The notes under the pieces are model-generated. The model did not search any database and was not told the DNA's origin. It was given only the letters and a program-made list of their open reading frames with translations. Positions 1 through 8,982 of a stretch of DNA of 64,000 bases are shown in pieces (the stretch's first letter is position 1; each line of letters opens with the position of its first letter). The position numbers were made by a program, and so were the translations under genes. This stretch comes from Enterococcus avium ATCC 14025 (GTDB lineage: Bacteria > Bacillota > Bacilli > Lactobacillales > Enterococcaceae), in the NCBI RefSeq assembly GCF_000406965.1, contig NZ_KE136357.1:240244-304243 (forward strand). Direction: 5' to 3'.

Positions 1-95
1 TCGGCAATAAGCAAAAATATTTCGAAATTTGAGAAGCAATTTAGAAATATTTTGGTCTTATTGCTCAAAAGCTGAGCGAGTTCGCGAAGCCTTTC

Positions 96-1058
96 TTAGA
101 GCTTAAATTTTTGTCGATACTGATTGGGTGAACATCCAGTTTGCTTTTTAAAGAAATGATAGAAATATGCCTCACTAGAAAAGCCTAGTCGTTCTGCAAT
201 AAGCTGAATGGTCAAATCAGTCGTATTTAATAGCTGTTGAGCTTTCTGAGTTCGAATCATTTGAGCATAATTGGCCAGAGTCATTTTTGTTTGCCGTTTT
301 AAGAGTCGATTCAGGTATTCAGGATTGTAGTGCAGTGTGGCTTCGATTTCTTTTCGAGAAATATTACCAAAGCGGCTTTCAATCAGATGAATCACGCGAT
401 TAACAAGATAATCTTCTTTGGATAAATCCAGATCAATCCGCTGAAGTGAAAATTGGTTGGTGTTTTCCAATGCATCCAACAGGCGTAAAATCAATCCTCG
501 TTGAAAATAAGCACGACCGATTTTGGAGGTAGCTACCTCCAGCTGCAAAGAATCAATAATGACATGAAAGCCTTCGCTTTGATAAGGCAAGCAGGGAGTA
601 AACTCAATATAGCTGCGTTTCCACTGCGCATCAGATTGAAGATTTTGCTGTAAAAATTGAAAGATCGGACCTTCGCCAGAATCAATAGACAGTAATTCCT
701 GAAGCAGCGCAGGCGATAAATTTAGAAAGACGACATTGCAGCCATCTGAAAGAATCTCCCGATGCAGAATCTGTGTATTCAATAGACAGCCTTCTCCTGC
801 TTGAAAAGTGTATTCCTTCTCCTCAATATAATTTGTTAGTTCTCCCTTTAAAACATACATTAATTCAAAGTTTTGATTTTTATGCAACGCTTGATATTCT
901 TCATTTTCAAAGGCGATGATTTTACCATCCTGCACTTTGGTATAAAGAATTTTTTCACCGATTTTTTGTTTATAGAAGATGGCGATTGGTGAATGGGTTC
1001 TGATTTGCGGAATGTCGGCATCGCCAGAATGGAGCTCAGAAAAAGGATCTTTTGCCAT
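96..1058 (-). CDS. AraC-family transcriptional regulator
   Basis: A 320-aa DNA-binding regulator. The N-terminal half (about residues 30-130) looks like a cupin sugar-binding domain. The last 100 residues hold the two helix-turn-helix units of AraC/XylS proteins, ending in a typical GFSSEAYFYHFFKKQTG recognition segment. It is divergent from the GH2 glycosidase at 1175, with 116 bp between them, so it probably controls that gene and the MFS transporter behind it in response to a sugar or glycoside. The effector cannot be read from sequence. Confidence 0.88.
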   Translation of the reverse strand: MAKDPFSELHSGDADIPQIRTHSPIAIFYKQKIGEKILYTKVQDGKIIAFENEEYQALHKNQNFELMYVLKGELTNYIEEKEYTFQAGEGCLLNTQILHREILSDGCNVVFLNLSPALLQELLSIDSGEGPIFQFLQQNLQSDAQWKRSYIEFTPCLPYQSEGFHVIIDSLQLEVATSKIGRAYFQRGLILRLLDALENTNQFSLQRIDLDLSKEDYLVNRVIHLIESRFGNISRKEIEATLHYNPEYLNRLLKRQTKMTLANYAQMIRTQKAQQLLNTTDLTIQLIAERLGFSSEAYFYHFFKKQTGCSPNQYRQKFKL

Positions 1059-1086
1059 AAAGTACCTCCGAAAGGTCGGGAAATTG

Positions 1087-1101
1087 TAGTAAACGGTTTC
1101 T
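1087..1101. promoter_or_regulatory. Candidate cre (CcpA) site between AraC regulator and GH2
   Basis: TAGTAAACGGTTTCT matches the cre consensus WTGNAANCGNWNNCW at every fixed position except the second. It lies in the divergent promoter region, so carbon catabolite repression of the glycosidase gene, the regulator or both is plausible. Confidence 0.6.
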
Positions 1102-1174
1102 TGAAGTCGGTATTTTTCATTATATCACAGAGACAAACGAACTAGAATAATGGATATCAGAGGAGGAAAGGCAG

Positions 1175-3568
1175 ATGCGAGAAAAGAAAAAAATAAATCA
1201 GCAATGGCTGTTTCATTATGGAGAAATCGGTATGCCTAAAAAAACAGCTAAAAAAGCCCACGCTTTAGGTGGATTGACCGCACCGCTAATAGAAGAGGCT
1301 GGAGAATCTGTAACATACGGTGCAGGAGGTGAGCATTTTTTAAAACTGATTGCTAGAGGAGATGAGATTCAAGGATTAAAAAATTTAGCCGGAACCGATT
1401 TTGATTCTGGATTGGATCAAGAATGGCAAACTATTACGATTCCCCACGACTGGAAAATCAGCCAACCCTATAAACAAGCTCCAGAATTACTTATGTCTGG
1501 ATCAAAGGAAGATGGAGTTGGTTATTATCGGAAAACATTTTCTTTAAACGATGAGCTGATGAATCAAAAGCGCGTTATTCTACATTTCGATGGAGTGATG
1601 CGTTCAGCAGATGTTTGGCTAAATGGTGCCTATCTAGGTCAGAACACTAGTGGATACACAAGTTTTTCTTATGATATCTCTGAGATGGCTAGATATGGCA
1701 ATGAAGGAACTAATGTATTGCTGGTAAGAGTGGATACAACGACAGGAGCAGAAGGCTGGTGGTATGAAGGCGCTGGAATTTATCGTGACGTTTGGTTAGA
1801 GTTTGTACCATTGATTGCTTTTGATAGAGAAAATGCTTACGTCTATACACAGGAGCTTCAAGAAACACAAGCAGTTATGGGAGCTGAGGTTTGTATCGAG
1901 AATTACTCACAGGAGATAGTCGAGGTCTCGCCAGTAATCAGAATCAGTGAACAGCTGATCACGTTAGAAAAACAAACGTTACAGCCTTTTGAAAAGCGTG
2001 TTCTTAAAGAAACATTTATTTTTCCTGCTCCAATACCCTGGTCACCTGAAAATCCTCATTTGTATGAAGCAGTTTTTCAAATGGAAACGGATGAGTGCCG
2101 TAAAAGTTTTGGCATTCGAACGTTCGCTTATGATTCACAAGGTTTTTATTTAAATGGGAATTTGTATGAACTGCGAGGTGTTTGCGAGCATCAAGATTTT
2201 GCTGGAGTAGGTGTAGCACTGAATCAGGATATCGTTGATTATAAAATTAAAACGATGAAGGAAATGGGTGTCAATGCCTGGCGCAGTGCTCATCATTATG
2301 CTTCTGAGGAACTTATGGAGGCTTGCGATCGTTTTGGCATTCTTTTAATGAATGAGAATCGGTTGTTAGAGAGCACACCTTGGCGAATTGCTGATTTGGA
2401 AAAAATGGTTCGAAAAAGCAGGATGCATGCTTCGATTGCGTTTTGGTCAGTAGCGAATGAGGAGGTCATCGGGAATACCAATCTCGGGAGCCGCATCGCT
2501 TATAAATTAGTTCGGTGTATCAAACAAAATAACTATGAATGTCTAGTTGTTTCAGCAGAACTACTAAATCCTGATGGTATAGTTAATGAAAGCTATCTAG
2601 CAAATTATGACGTGCTTGGAGTAAACTATCCAGAAGCGGATGCAATGGGACCTGGTGCGATTAAAATCAAAGAGCAGTATCCAGAGCTTGCGATCATGAG
2701 TACGGAAAGTGCCTCTTATTTTTCAACACGAGGAATTTACAAAGATAATGAAGAAAATTGTCAGTGCTCCAATTTTGGTTCGTTATTTTCAATGATTTTA
2801 CCTGGAAAGCGTCAACCTGGTGATCCCGGAGCAGGAGGTACCGCAACACCTGAAAAAGTTTTAAATTATTTGACTAAGCACCAGTATATGGGGGGAGTTT
2901 TTCTTTGGACAGCGTTTGATTACTATGGCGAACCTTCTCCTTTTGGTTGGCCAGCTATTTCTTCTCAATTCGGTATCGCTGATTTGTGCGGCTTTCCTAA
3001 GGATTATTATTACTATTATCAAGCGAATTGGAAAAAAGAACCTGTACTTCATATCCTGCCTCATTGGAATGAAGAAGGCCTCGAAATCAATACGGATGGG
3101 ATGATTGCTGTTCGTGTCTTCAGTAATGCCGATGAAGTTGAGATTTTTGTCAATGGAATAAGTTTTGGTAAGAAAATTATTATTGGTTGTATCGCTAATT
3201 GGGAAATTCCGTATCAAGCTGGGGAATTAAAGGCTGTAGCCTATGATGGAAACCAAATCATTACCGAAGCCAAGCATCAAACCAGTTCAACGATTCACGC
3301 GATTCGAAGTAAAAGAATTTTTGAAGGAAAAGAATACAGTCTTTTTGCCCTAGAAGCAGTCGATGATCATCAACGATTTGTTCCTACGGCAAATAATCAG
3401 GTAACAATTTCTGTCGAAAATGGAGAAATCGTTGGATTAGCAAATGGAAATCCAACGAATCAAGCTGCGTACAGTCTAGATCATGTTCGATTGTTCCAAG
3501 GAAAAGCATTGGCTATCGTTCGAACAAGTGAAGCAAGTGTTCAAATCAAAGTGATCATTCAAAAATAA
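1175..3568 (+). CDS. Glycoside hydrolase family 2 protein (beta-galactosidase/glucuronidase-like)
   Basis: A 797-aa glycosidase with GH2 layout: a sugar-binding jelly roll (about 80-210), an immunoglobulin-like domain (about 215-315) and a TIM barrel (about 320-640). The acid/base is probably Glu429 in FWSVANEE and the nucleophile Glu511 in MSTES. The tail with VEIFVNG resembles the extra C-terminal domains of large GH2 enzymes. No signal peptide is present, so it should act on imported substrates in the cytosol. The start is set by an AGGAGG site just upstream. Family membership is firm; whether it cleaves galactosides, glucuronides or plant glycosides is open. Confidence 0.9.
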   Translation: MREKKKINQQWLFHYGEIGMPKKTAKKAHALGGLTAPLIEEAGESVTYGAGGEHFLKLIARGDEIQGLKNLAGTDFDSGLDQEWQTITIPHDWKISQPYKQAPELLMSGSKEDGVGYYRKTFSLNDELMNQKRVILHFDGVMRSADVWLNGAYLGQNTSGYTSFSYDISEMARYGNEGTNVLLVRVDTTTGAEGWWYEGAGIYRDVWLEFVPLIAFDRENAYVYTQELQETQAVMGAEVCIENYSQEIVEVSPVIRISEQLITLEKQTLQPFEKRVLKETFIFPAPIPWSPENPHLYEAVFQMETDECRKSFGIRTFAYDSQGFYLNGNLYELRGVCEHQDFAGVGVALNQDIVDYKIKTMKEMGVNAWRSAHHYASEELMEACDRFGILLMNENRLLESTPWRIADLEKMVRKSRMHASIAFWSVANEEVIGNTNLGSRIAYKLVRCIKQNNYECLVVSAELLNPDGIVNESYLANYDVLGVNYPEADAMGPGAIKIKEQYPELAIMSTESASYFSTRGIYKDNEENCQCSNFGSLFSMILPGKRQPGDPGAGGTATPEKVLNYLTKHQYMGGVFLWTAFDYYGEPSPFGWPAISSQFGIADLCGFPKDYYYYYQANWKKEPVLHILPHWNEEGLEINTDGMIAVRVFSNADEVEIFVNGISFGKKIIIGCIANWEIPYQAGELKAVAYDGNQIITEAKHQTSSTIHAIRSKRIFEGKEYSLFALEAVDDHQRFVPTANNQVTISVENGEIVGLANGNPTNQAAYSLDHVRLFQGKALAIVRTSEASVQIKVIIQK

Positions 3569-3577
3569 AGTCAAGGC

Positions 3578-3643
3578 AGAAAAAGTATCTATGAAAAGAC
3601 CACAAAGCGCATGAATTTTGCATATGGCTGTAGTACTTTTTCT
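3578..3643 (+). terminator. Weak hairpin after GH2 gene
   Basis: AGAAAAAGTA and TACTTTTTCT form a 10-bp inverted repeat with a long loop just after the GH2 stop. There is no clean T tract after it, so it may be an RNA-stabilising or partly terminating structure. Confidence 0.3.
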
Positions 3644-3664
3644 AGCCTATACTTTAACTATCAT

Positions 3665-3679
3665 TTGAAAGCGGAAACA
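3665..3679. promoter_or_regulatory. cre (CcpA) site upstream of MFS transporter
   Basis: TTGAAAGCGGAAACA matches the cre consensus WTGNAANCGNWNNCW at all fixed positions. It lies 26 bp before the transporter start and just downstream of a TATACT -10-like hexamer at 3648-3653, a position where CcpA would block transcription. Confidence 0.72.
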
Positions 3680-3704
3680 AAAAATATAAAGGAGCGCAAT
3701 TATT

Positions 3705-4928
3705 ATGAATAAGAAAAAATTATCTCTAGCCTTAGGTATTTTAAGTATGAATCTTTTGTTGATGTCAGGCTCGGTTGTGGGTGCAGCAATTGCCGCAATT
3801 TCAAAATCATTCCCTCAAGAACCTATTTCTAAGGTACAAATGCTTAGTTCCATTCCTCAGCTTGGTCAGCTGATAGCCACGTTACTTTTTACTTGGTTAA
3901 CCTATAAAATGACCAGAAAAAATATTGGGGTCGTTTCAGTAGCTATCGTAGCAATCAGCGGTTTACTGCCAGTTTTTTATAACAGCAGTCTGAATATTAT
4001 TTTAGCATGTATGATCGCTCTAGGTTTTGGGTTAGGATTAATCAGTAATGTTGGACCAGTTTTACTGCAAGAACATTTTGATGGTGAAGAGCGTGCGGCG
4101 GTCATGGGTTGGGCGGTAGGCTTTAACAATTTAGGAATGATGGGCTTTACTGCGATCGGCGGTGTGTTAGGCAGTACGAATTGGCAAAATCTATTCTGGG
4201 TTTATGGGGCAGCGATTCTTATTTTAGTCGTTGTGTTAGTTTTAGTGCCCAAAGATCGAAAATTATCTGAAGAGGAAGTCTCTAACCAACGTTCAATCAG
4301 TTTTGGTAAAACGGTAAAAAGCTTGAATGGCTATGTTTATGTGATGCTGATCGTGACTTTTGTGACTTCGCTTTGCTTAATGATCTTTATGGCAAATCAA
4401 TCAATTCTGCTAGCTTCAAAAGGGAACGGTACAGCGTATACGGCAATGGTCACAGCATTAGGAAATGTCGGAGGAATTTGTACCGCTTTTGGATTGAAAT
4501 ATATCCGCAAAATTACTAAAACAGATACGATGGCCTGGGGCTTTGTGGCTTTCGCTTTATCTTATATTTGTATCGTCTTTTTCAATAATCCTGCGTTGCA
4601 TATTGCTGGAAATATGTTCTCAGGAATGGGGATTGTTATGGTCAATGCGACGATTCCATTTGAATTATCCATTTTAGCTAATCATCAACAATTTCCGGTC
4701 GCTATTGCGATGAATACACTGATTTCTTCTTTAGCCGGTTTCGCAGCACCGATGCTGCTTGCGGCAACCAAGATTTCAGCAGGGGCAAACTCTTATCTGG
4801 CTGGGATTGCCATCAGCGGCTTGATGGCTATCGTATTATTGATTACTCGCTTAGGAAACCGCATCGAAAAAAAGTCCGGTGAGGCAACAGTAAGCAATGT
4901 ACAAAATGAAGGGGTGCAAGAAGCTTAA
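3705..4928 (+). CDS. MFS transporter (probable sugar/glycoside permease)
   Basis: A 407-aa integral membrane protein with about 12 hydrophobic segments and the N- and C-halves of the major facilitator superfamily joined by a hydrophilic loop near residues 185-205. It follows the GH2 gene on the same strand and has its own cre site, so it probably imports the substrate of that cytosolic glycosidase. An AAAGGAG ribosome site precedes the ATG. The substrate is inferred only from context. Confidence 0.85.
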   Translation: MNKKKLSLALGILSMNLLLMSGSVVGAAIAAISKSFPQEPISKVQMLSSIPQLGQLIATLLFTWLTYKMTRKNIGVVSVAIVAISGLLPVFYNSSLNIILACMIALGFGLGLISNVGPVLLQEHFDGEERAAVMGWAVGFNNLGMMGFTAIGGVLGSTNWQNLFWVYGAAILILVVVLVLVPKDRKLSEEEVSNQRSISFGKTVKSLNGYVYVMLIVTFVTSLCLMIFMANQSILLASKGNGTAYTAMVTALGNVGGICTAFGLKYIRKITKTDTMAWGFVAFALSYICIVFFNNPALHIAGNMFSGMGIVMVNATIPFELSILANHQQFPVAIAMNTLISSLAGFAAPMLLAATKISAGANSYLAGIAISGLMAIVLLITRLGNRIEKKSGEATVSNVQNEGVQEA

Positions 4929-4960
4929 AAATATTTGTTCTCAAAATAAGTATAAGAATA

Positions 4961-4997
4961 AACAGACTTTATTCGTAAGAAGAGGTCTGTTTTTTTA
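4961..4997 (+). terminator. Intrinsic terminator after MFS gene
   Basis: AACAGAC pairs with GTCTGTT and is followed by a run of seven T residues. It ends the GH2-MFS transcription unit. Confidence 0.75.
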
Positions 4998-5143
4998 GTG
5001 TCTAAAATACTGATCAAAATCCAAGAAAGAGCGCAAAACAGATTTTTTAAAAAATATAGGCTCTCTTTTTGTGGTACCATCAAAAGAAAGGGCTATCAAT
5101 AAAGCTATTGTTCTTAAAAACGACTATAAGGAGGGATGTTGTT

Positions 5144-7453
5144 ATGGGAAAAATAATCAATTATCTGGATACGCAAAGTGATATTCAGTTGGTGACTACT
5201 TTGCACTTTTTTAATAATGATTTGAGAACAATTGAACTGTTTTTCTTGCTTAAAGGAAAGGCAGAGGTTCGAATAGATGACCAATCATACATAATGAAAA
5301 GAGACGATATTCTTGTTGTTAATAAGCATGAATGCTGTTTTATCGAAACAACAGGAAATGAAGACTTGCTTTTTCATTTTTCAATTTCTGATTTTTTACT
5401 ATCTCAGGCACTCGAGGCTGAATATGTTGGATTTAATTGCAATTCAGTTGCGAATCCGAATATGAATTATAGTCCACTTCGGCAAATTATTATTGAGATT
5501 ATTGATTTATTTTTATTTGAAAATGCTAAAACGAACTTTTTACAGATAAGCAAAGTCTATCAACTATTAAACGAACTGAGCAGTTTTTATCTTGAGCAGA
5601 GTGCACAAATGAGGAATCAGGATGAACGAATCCGAGACATTACAAGAGAAATAAAAGAACGCTATTATGAAAATATCACATTGTCAGAAATGGCGGATTT
5701 GGTTCATATGGATACGGCTTATTTTTCCAAATTTTTTAAAAAGAATTTAGGGATGAATTTTAAAGACTATTTAAGTGAGATAAGAATGAACCACGCAATC
5801 CGTGATCTGTTGACTTCAGACAAAACGATTACAAGAATCGCGGTGGATAATGGTTTCTTTAATACGAATAGTTTCAATAAAAAATTCAAAGAGAATTATG
5901 CTATGACACCATCAGTGTATCGAAAACAAAATAGTATGGAGAAAACTGAAAGGAATAGCCAGTCGACTTCTCACGTGAAAGCTACCTTTACGAAATATAA
6001 GGAGAATCAATCGGAACAAGAGGTATCAAAAAGGACTTCTCTTCAAATAGATGTAAGTAAAAAAGAAGTGATCCCAATCAAGGAAACTTGGAATGCAATA
6101 TTAAATGTCGGAGAAGCTGAGATTGTTTTGAACAATAATCTCAGGCAGCATCTTACCTATTTGCAAGAAAACCTTGATTTTAAGTATGGCAGGATTTGGG
6201 GAGTCTTTACGAAAGGAATTCTCGAGGACTCTTTGATGGAATACGAAGCAATAGATGAAATTCTTGATTTTCTGTTGGAGATAGGTGTGCTTCCATGGAT
6301 TAGTGTGAATAAGCTGATTGGTAAATTTAAGGAAAGTCATTATTCCATAGAGGATTGGGAAAAAATTATTGAAGGCTTTTGTCGCCATATTTTAAATCGG
6401 TACGGAAAACAAAATGTGGAGCAGTGGAAGATCGAGCTTGTCGCAAATGATCTAAAAGATTCTGAGCTGGTTACTAGATACATCACTTTTTACAAATCTA
6501 CTTATGCGATCTTGAAGCGAATGATTCCCAATATTTCAGTTGGTGGTGGGAACTTTGTGGTTACAAATGAAATGGATCTGGCATCCTTTTTTCACAACGA
6601 ACTTGCTGAATGTAAGTTTGATTTCTATTCCTTTGTTCTGTTTCCTTATTCTGATCGATTAGTTCGAGAAAAGCGAAATTTTCAACGTGTGACTGACGCG
6701 CATTTTTTAATAAATCAATTAAAAAATATAAAAAAAATCGGTATTTCAAAGCCTTTATACATTTCTGAATGGAGTAATACAGTTTCGCGAAGCAATCTCC
6801 TAAATGACACGTTGTACAAAGGAGCGTTTATTATAAAAAGTTTGAAGGATCTTTTTGACCAAGTAGATGGATTAGGATATTGGTTAGGAACGGATCTTTC
6901 GCAAAAAGGCCCGAAGCATCACGCATTTTTGAGTGGGGGAAATGGGCTGATCAACAAAAACGGTTTGTCGAAGCCGGCCATGCATGCGATGAAGTTTTTT
7001 AATCAATTAAAAGGATTGGACATGCTCTTTAAAGATGAGCGGCACCTCGTTGCTTTTTCAACGAATGATGAATTTTTTATCTTGGGTCATCAGTATGTAC
7101 ATCCGAATAGTCTTTATTTTTTAAAAGATGAAGCACATTTAAAATTAGTAGAGGTGGATAATTTTTTTGAAGAGCATGACTCTGAAGAACAACTGATTCT
7201 TTCTGGAATTTCTAACGGTGATTACGAGTTGAGAGTATTTTCTTGTTTGGAGGGCTATGGCGATCTCTTTAACGAATGGAAAAAGTTCTTTTTCACAAAG
7301 CATCTTCGTGATTCAGATTTAGTTTATTTAAATAAACGGAATACACCGCTCCAAAATTTGGAGGAAATCCATGTCTCCAATCATCAGCTTAAGATCAAGA
7401 AGAAGCTGACAACAAACGAATTCTATGTGATAAACATTAAAAAAAGGCAGTAA
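5144..7453 (+). CDS. AraC-family regulator fused to a GH39-like domain
   Basis: A 769-aa protein; the ATG at 5144 is chosen because AAGGAGG lies eight bases before it. Residues 1-90 look like a cupin, about 160-262 carry two AraC helix-turn-helix units, and about 310-769 resemble a GH39 (beta-xylosidase-like) TIM barrel. In active GH39 enzymes the acid/base lies in a WNEP motif; here the matching stretch reads VANDL (433-437), with Asp436 in the Glu position. A nucleophile-like Glu542 (ISEW) is kept. The barrel may therefore bind a glycoside as a sensor. It precedes the long C-glycoside operon and is its likely activator. Confidence 0.82.
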   Translation: MGKIINYLDTQSDIQLVTTLHFFNNDLRTIELFFLLKGKAEVRIDDQSYIMKRDDILVVNKHECCFIETTGNEDLLFHFSISDFLLSQALEAEYVGFNCNSVANPNMNYSPLRQIIIEIIDLFLFENAKTNFLQISKVYQLLNELSSFYLEQSAQMRNQDERIRDITREIKERYYENITLSEMADLVHMDTAYFSKFFKKNLGMNFKDYLSEIRMNHAIRDLLTSDKTITRIAVDNGFFNTNSFNKKFKENYAMTPSVYRKQNSMEKTERNSQSTSHVKATFTKYKENQSEQEVSKRTSLQIDVSKKEVIPIKETWNAILNVGEAEIVLNNNLRQHLTYLQENLDFKYGRIWGVFTKGILEDSLMEYEAIDEILDFLLEIGVLPWISVNKLIGKFKESHYSIEDWEKIIEGFCRHILNRYGKQNVEQWKIELVANDLKDSELVTRYITFYKSTYAILKRMIPNISVGGGNFVVTNEMDLASFFHNELAECKFDFYSFVLFPYSDRLVREKRNFQRVTDAHFLINQLKNIKKIGISKPLYISEWSNTVSRSNLLNDTLYKGAFIIKSLKDLFDQVDGLGYWLGTDLSQKGPKHHAFLSGGNGLINKNGLSKPAMHAMKFFNQLKGLDMLFKDERHLVAFSTNDEFFILGHQYVHPNSLYFLKDEAHLKLVEVDNFFEEHDSEEQLILSGISNGDYELRVFSCLEGYGDLFNEWKKFFFTKHLRDSDLVYLNKRNTPLQNLEEIHVSNHQLKIKKKLTTNEFYVINIKKRQ

Positions 7454-7466
7454 TAATTCTATCGGA

Positions 7467-7501
7467 AGACAAAAATGAACTTATCATTTTTGTCTTTTTT
7501 T
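7467..7501 (+). terminator. Intrinsic terminator after AraC-GH39 gene
   Basis: AGACAAAAATGA pairs with TCATTTTTGTCT, followed by a T tract. It separates the regulator from the operon that begins at 7617. Confidence 0.82.
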
Positions 7502-7565
7502 GTTTGGTAATTTCTAAACAGCAAAAAGAGACAGAGAAGTTCACAAATATTTGAAGTTTTATTTT

Positions 7566-7580
7566 CAGAAAGCGCTTTAT
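7566..7580. promoter_or_regulatory. Candidate cre site and promoter of the C-glycoside operon
   Basis: The palindromic core AAAGCGCTTT (7569-7578) is the strongest part of a cre-like sequence; the outer positions fit the consensus less well. It touches a TATACT hexamer (7578-7583) that could be the -10 of the operon promoter, so bound CcpA would block initiation. Confidence 0.5.
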
Positions 7581-7616
7581 ACTGCAAGTGTAGATAAAAG
7601 AAATAGAGGTGGAATC

Positions 7617-8531
7617 ATGAAACTAGGAATTGTTAGTGCAATTTTGGATCAAAGCGATTTTAAAGAAATGATCGATATCGTCGCAGATAACGGGTTAGAT
7701 TGCGTGGAAGTGGCATGTTGGCCAAAGGAAAAAGCGGCTCGCAGATATGCGGGAGTTTCCCATATTGATGTAAACAATCTAAACCAAGAAAGTGCGCAAG
7801 AAATTCTTTCCTATGCAGCGAGCAAACAAATTGAGATTTCCGCACTGGCGTATTATCCGAATCCATTAGATGAGGATTTGGAAAAAAGAGAAAAAGCTAT
7901 TAAGCATTTGTATCGGCTGATTGATGCTGCCAAATTATTGAAGGTGAATCTAGTAACCACTTTTATTGGACGGATGCAGACAAAATCTCTTTCAGAAAAT
8001 CTCGAGGAGATGGAAATTGTCTGGAAACCGATTTTAGCCTATGCGGAAGAAGCTGGTGTAAGGATTGGGATTGAAAATTGTCCCATGCTATTTACCGATG
8101 ATGAATGGCCCGGCGGTCAAAATCTAATGACTACTCCTGCTGTTTGGCGAGAAGTTTTCAAACGCTTAGACAGTAAAGCGCTAGGGTTGAATTATGATCC
8201 TTCTCATTTTGTCTGGCAGCAGATTGATTACATCAGTCCACTTTACGAATTTAAAGACAAAATTTTTCATGTTCATTATAAGGACATCAAGTTGTATCCA
8301 GAAAAGCTGAAGGACGTAGGAGTAATGGCTACACCTTTGCAATATATGTCGCCTAAACTTCCAGGTCTAGGAGATGTTGATTGGAGTAAATACGTTTCTG
8401 CTTTGACCGACATTGGGTTTGGGGGATATAGCTGCATCGAAGTAGAAGATAAATCTTTTGAAGAAACATACGAAGACGTAAAAAAATCAGTGAGTTTAAG
8501 TACCAGATATTTGAGAAATTACGTTATTTAG
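7617..8531 (+). CDS. Sugar phosphate isomerase/epimerase-family TIM-barrel protein
   Basis: A 304-aa xylose-isomerase-like (AP_endonuc_2) TIM barrel, started at the ATG with an AGAGGTGG site. Divalent metal ligands are visible in the usual order: Glu153 (IENCP), Asp194 (YDPSH), His220 (HVHYKD) and Glu275 (IEVED). Relatives include IolE/IolI-type dehydratases and isomerases and enzymes acting on 3-keto-sugars. As first gene of an operon with Gfo/Idh oxidoreductases and deglycosidase subunits, it may epimerise, isomerise or cleave a keto-glycoside. It lies 18 bp before the next coding start, so the genes are clearly cotranscribed. Confidence 0.85.
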   Translation: MKLGIVSAILDQSDFKEMIDIVADNGLDCVEVACWPKEKAARRYAGVSHIDVNNLNQESAQEILSYAASKQIEISALAYYPNPLDEDLEKREKAIKHLYRLIDAAKLLKVNLVTTFIGRMQTKSLSENLEEMEIVWKPILAYAEEAGVRIGIENCPMLFTDDEWPGGQNLMTTPAVWREVFKRLDSKALGLNYDPSHFVWQQIDYISPLYEFKDKIFHVHYKDIKLYPEKLKDVGVMATPLQYMSPKLPGLGDVDWSKYVSALTDIGFGGYSCIEVEDKSFEETYEDVKKSVSLSTRYLRNYVI

Positions 8532-8549
8532 GTGAAGGAGAAAAAGAAA

Positions 8550-8981
8550 ATGTTTGCAATGCGAATGAAGCTCAACGACCAAATAATTAAAAAAGATTCT
8601 ATTAAAGAGATCTACATCAATGGGAAAAAGAACGGTTTTAGCTTTGAGGTTCAACTGGCTTATTATCGTGGCCATTATTTGTCTGATATTGACTTGCTTG
8701 AAGTCTATGTAGATGGCGAGAAAATTTCTGATGAATCAGTGACCTTTGAGTTACATGGAAAAGAGCTGCCGATTTACAAATTGAAACATGCGATCACAGA
8801 ATTTTGGAGTCAAGTTGATTTAGCAAAAGTCCATGTGTTGAAGCCAGGTGGTTTAATCGGAGAGCATGAGGTTGAGTTGAAATTATTGCTTCGCATTCCT
8901 TACATGCAGATCGGACCGGAACATGACTTTATGCCGTTGGATTCAGGTGAGAAAGTTACAATCAGCTTTGGAGGAGAGTAA
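8550..8981 (+). CDS. C-glycoside deglycosidase beta subunit-like protein (CGDB/DUF6379), copy 1
   Basis: A 143-aa beta-rich protein. It resembles the small beta subunit of C-glycoside deglycosidases (the DgpB, DfgB and CGD-beta type). Typical segments are FEVQLAYYRGHYLSDI near the N-terminus and VLKPGGLIGEHEVEL near residue 105. The ATG at 8550 has GAAGGAG nine bases upstream; an in-frame GTG at 8532 is less likely. It is followed after one base by the TIM-barrel subunit at 8983, the usual beta-alpha pairing. In known systems the two form one complex that breaks the sugar-aglycone C-C bond after oxidation at sugar C3. Confidence 0.82.
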   Translation: MFAMRMKLNDQIIKKDSIKEIYINGKKNGFSFEVQLAYYRGHYLSDIDLLEVYVDGEKISDESVTFELHGKELPIYKLKHAITEFWSQVDLAKVHVLKPGGLIGEHEVELKLLLRIPYMQIGPEHDFMPLDSGEKVTISFGGE

Positions 8982-8982
8982 G

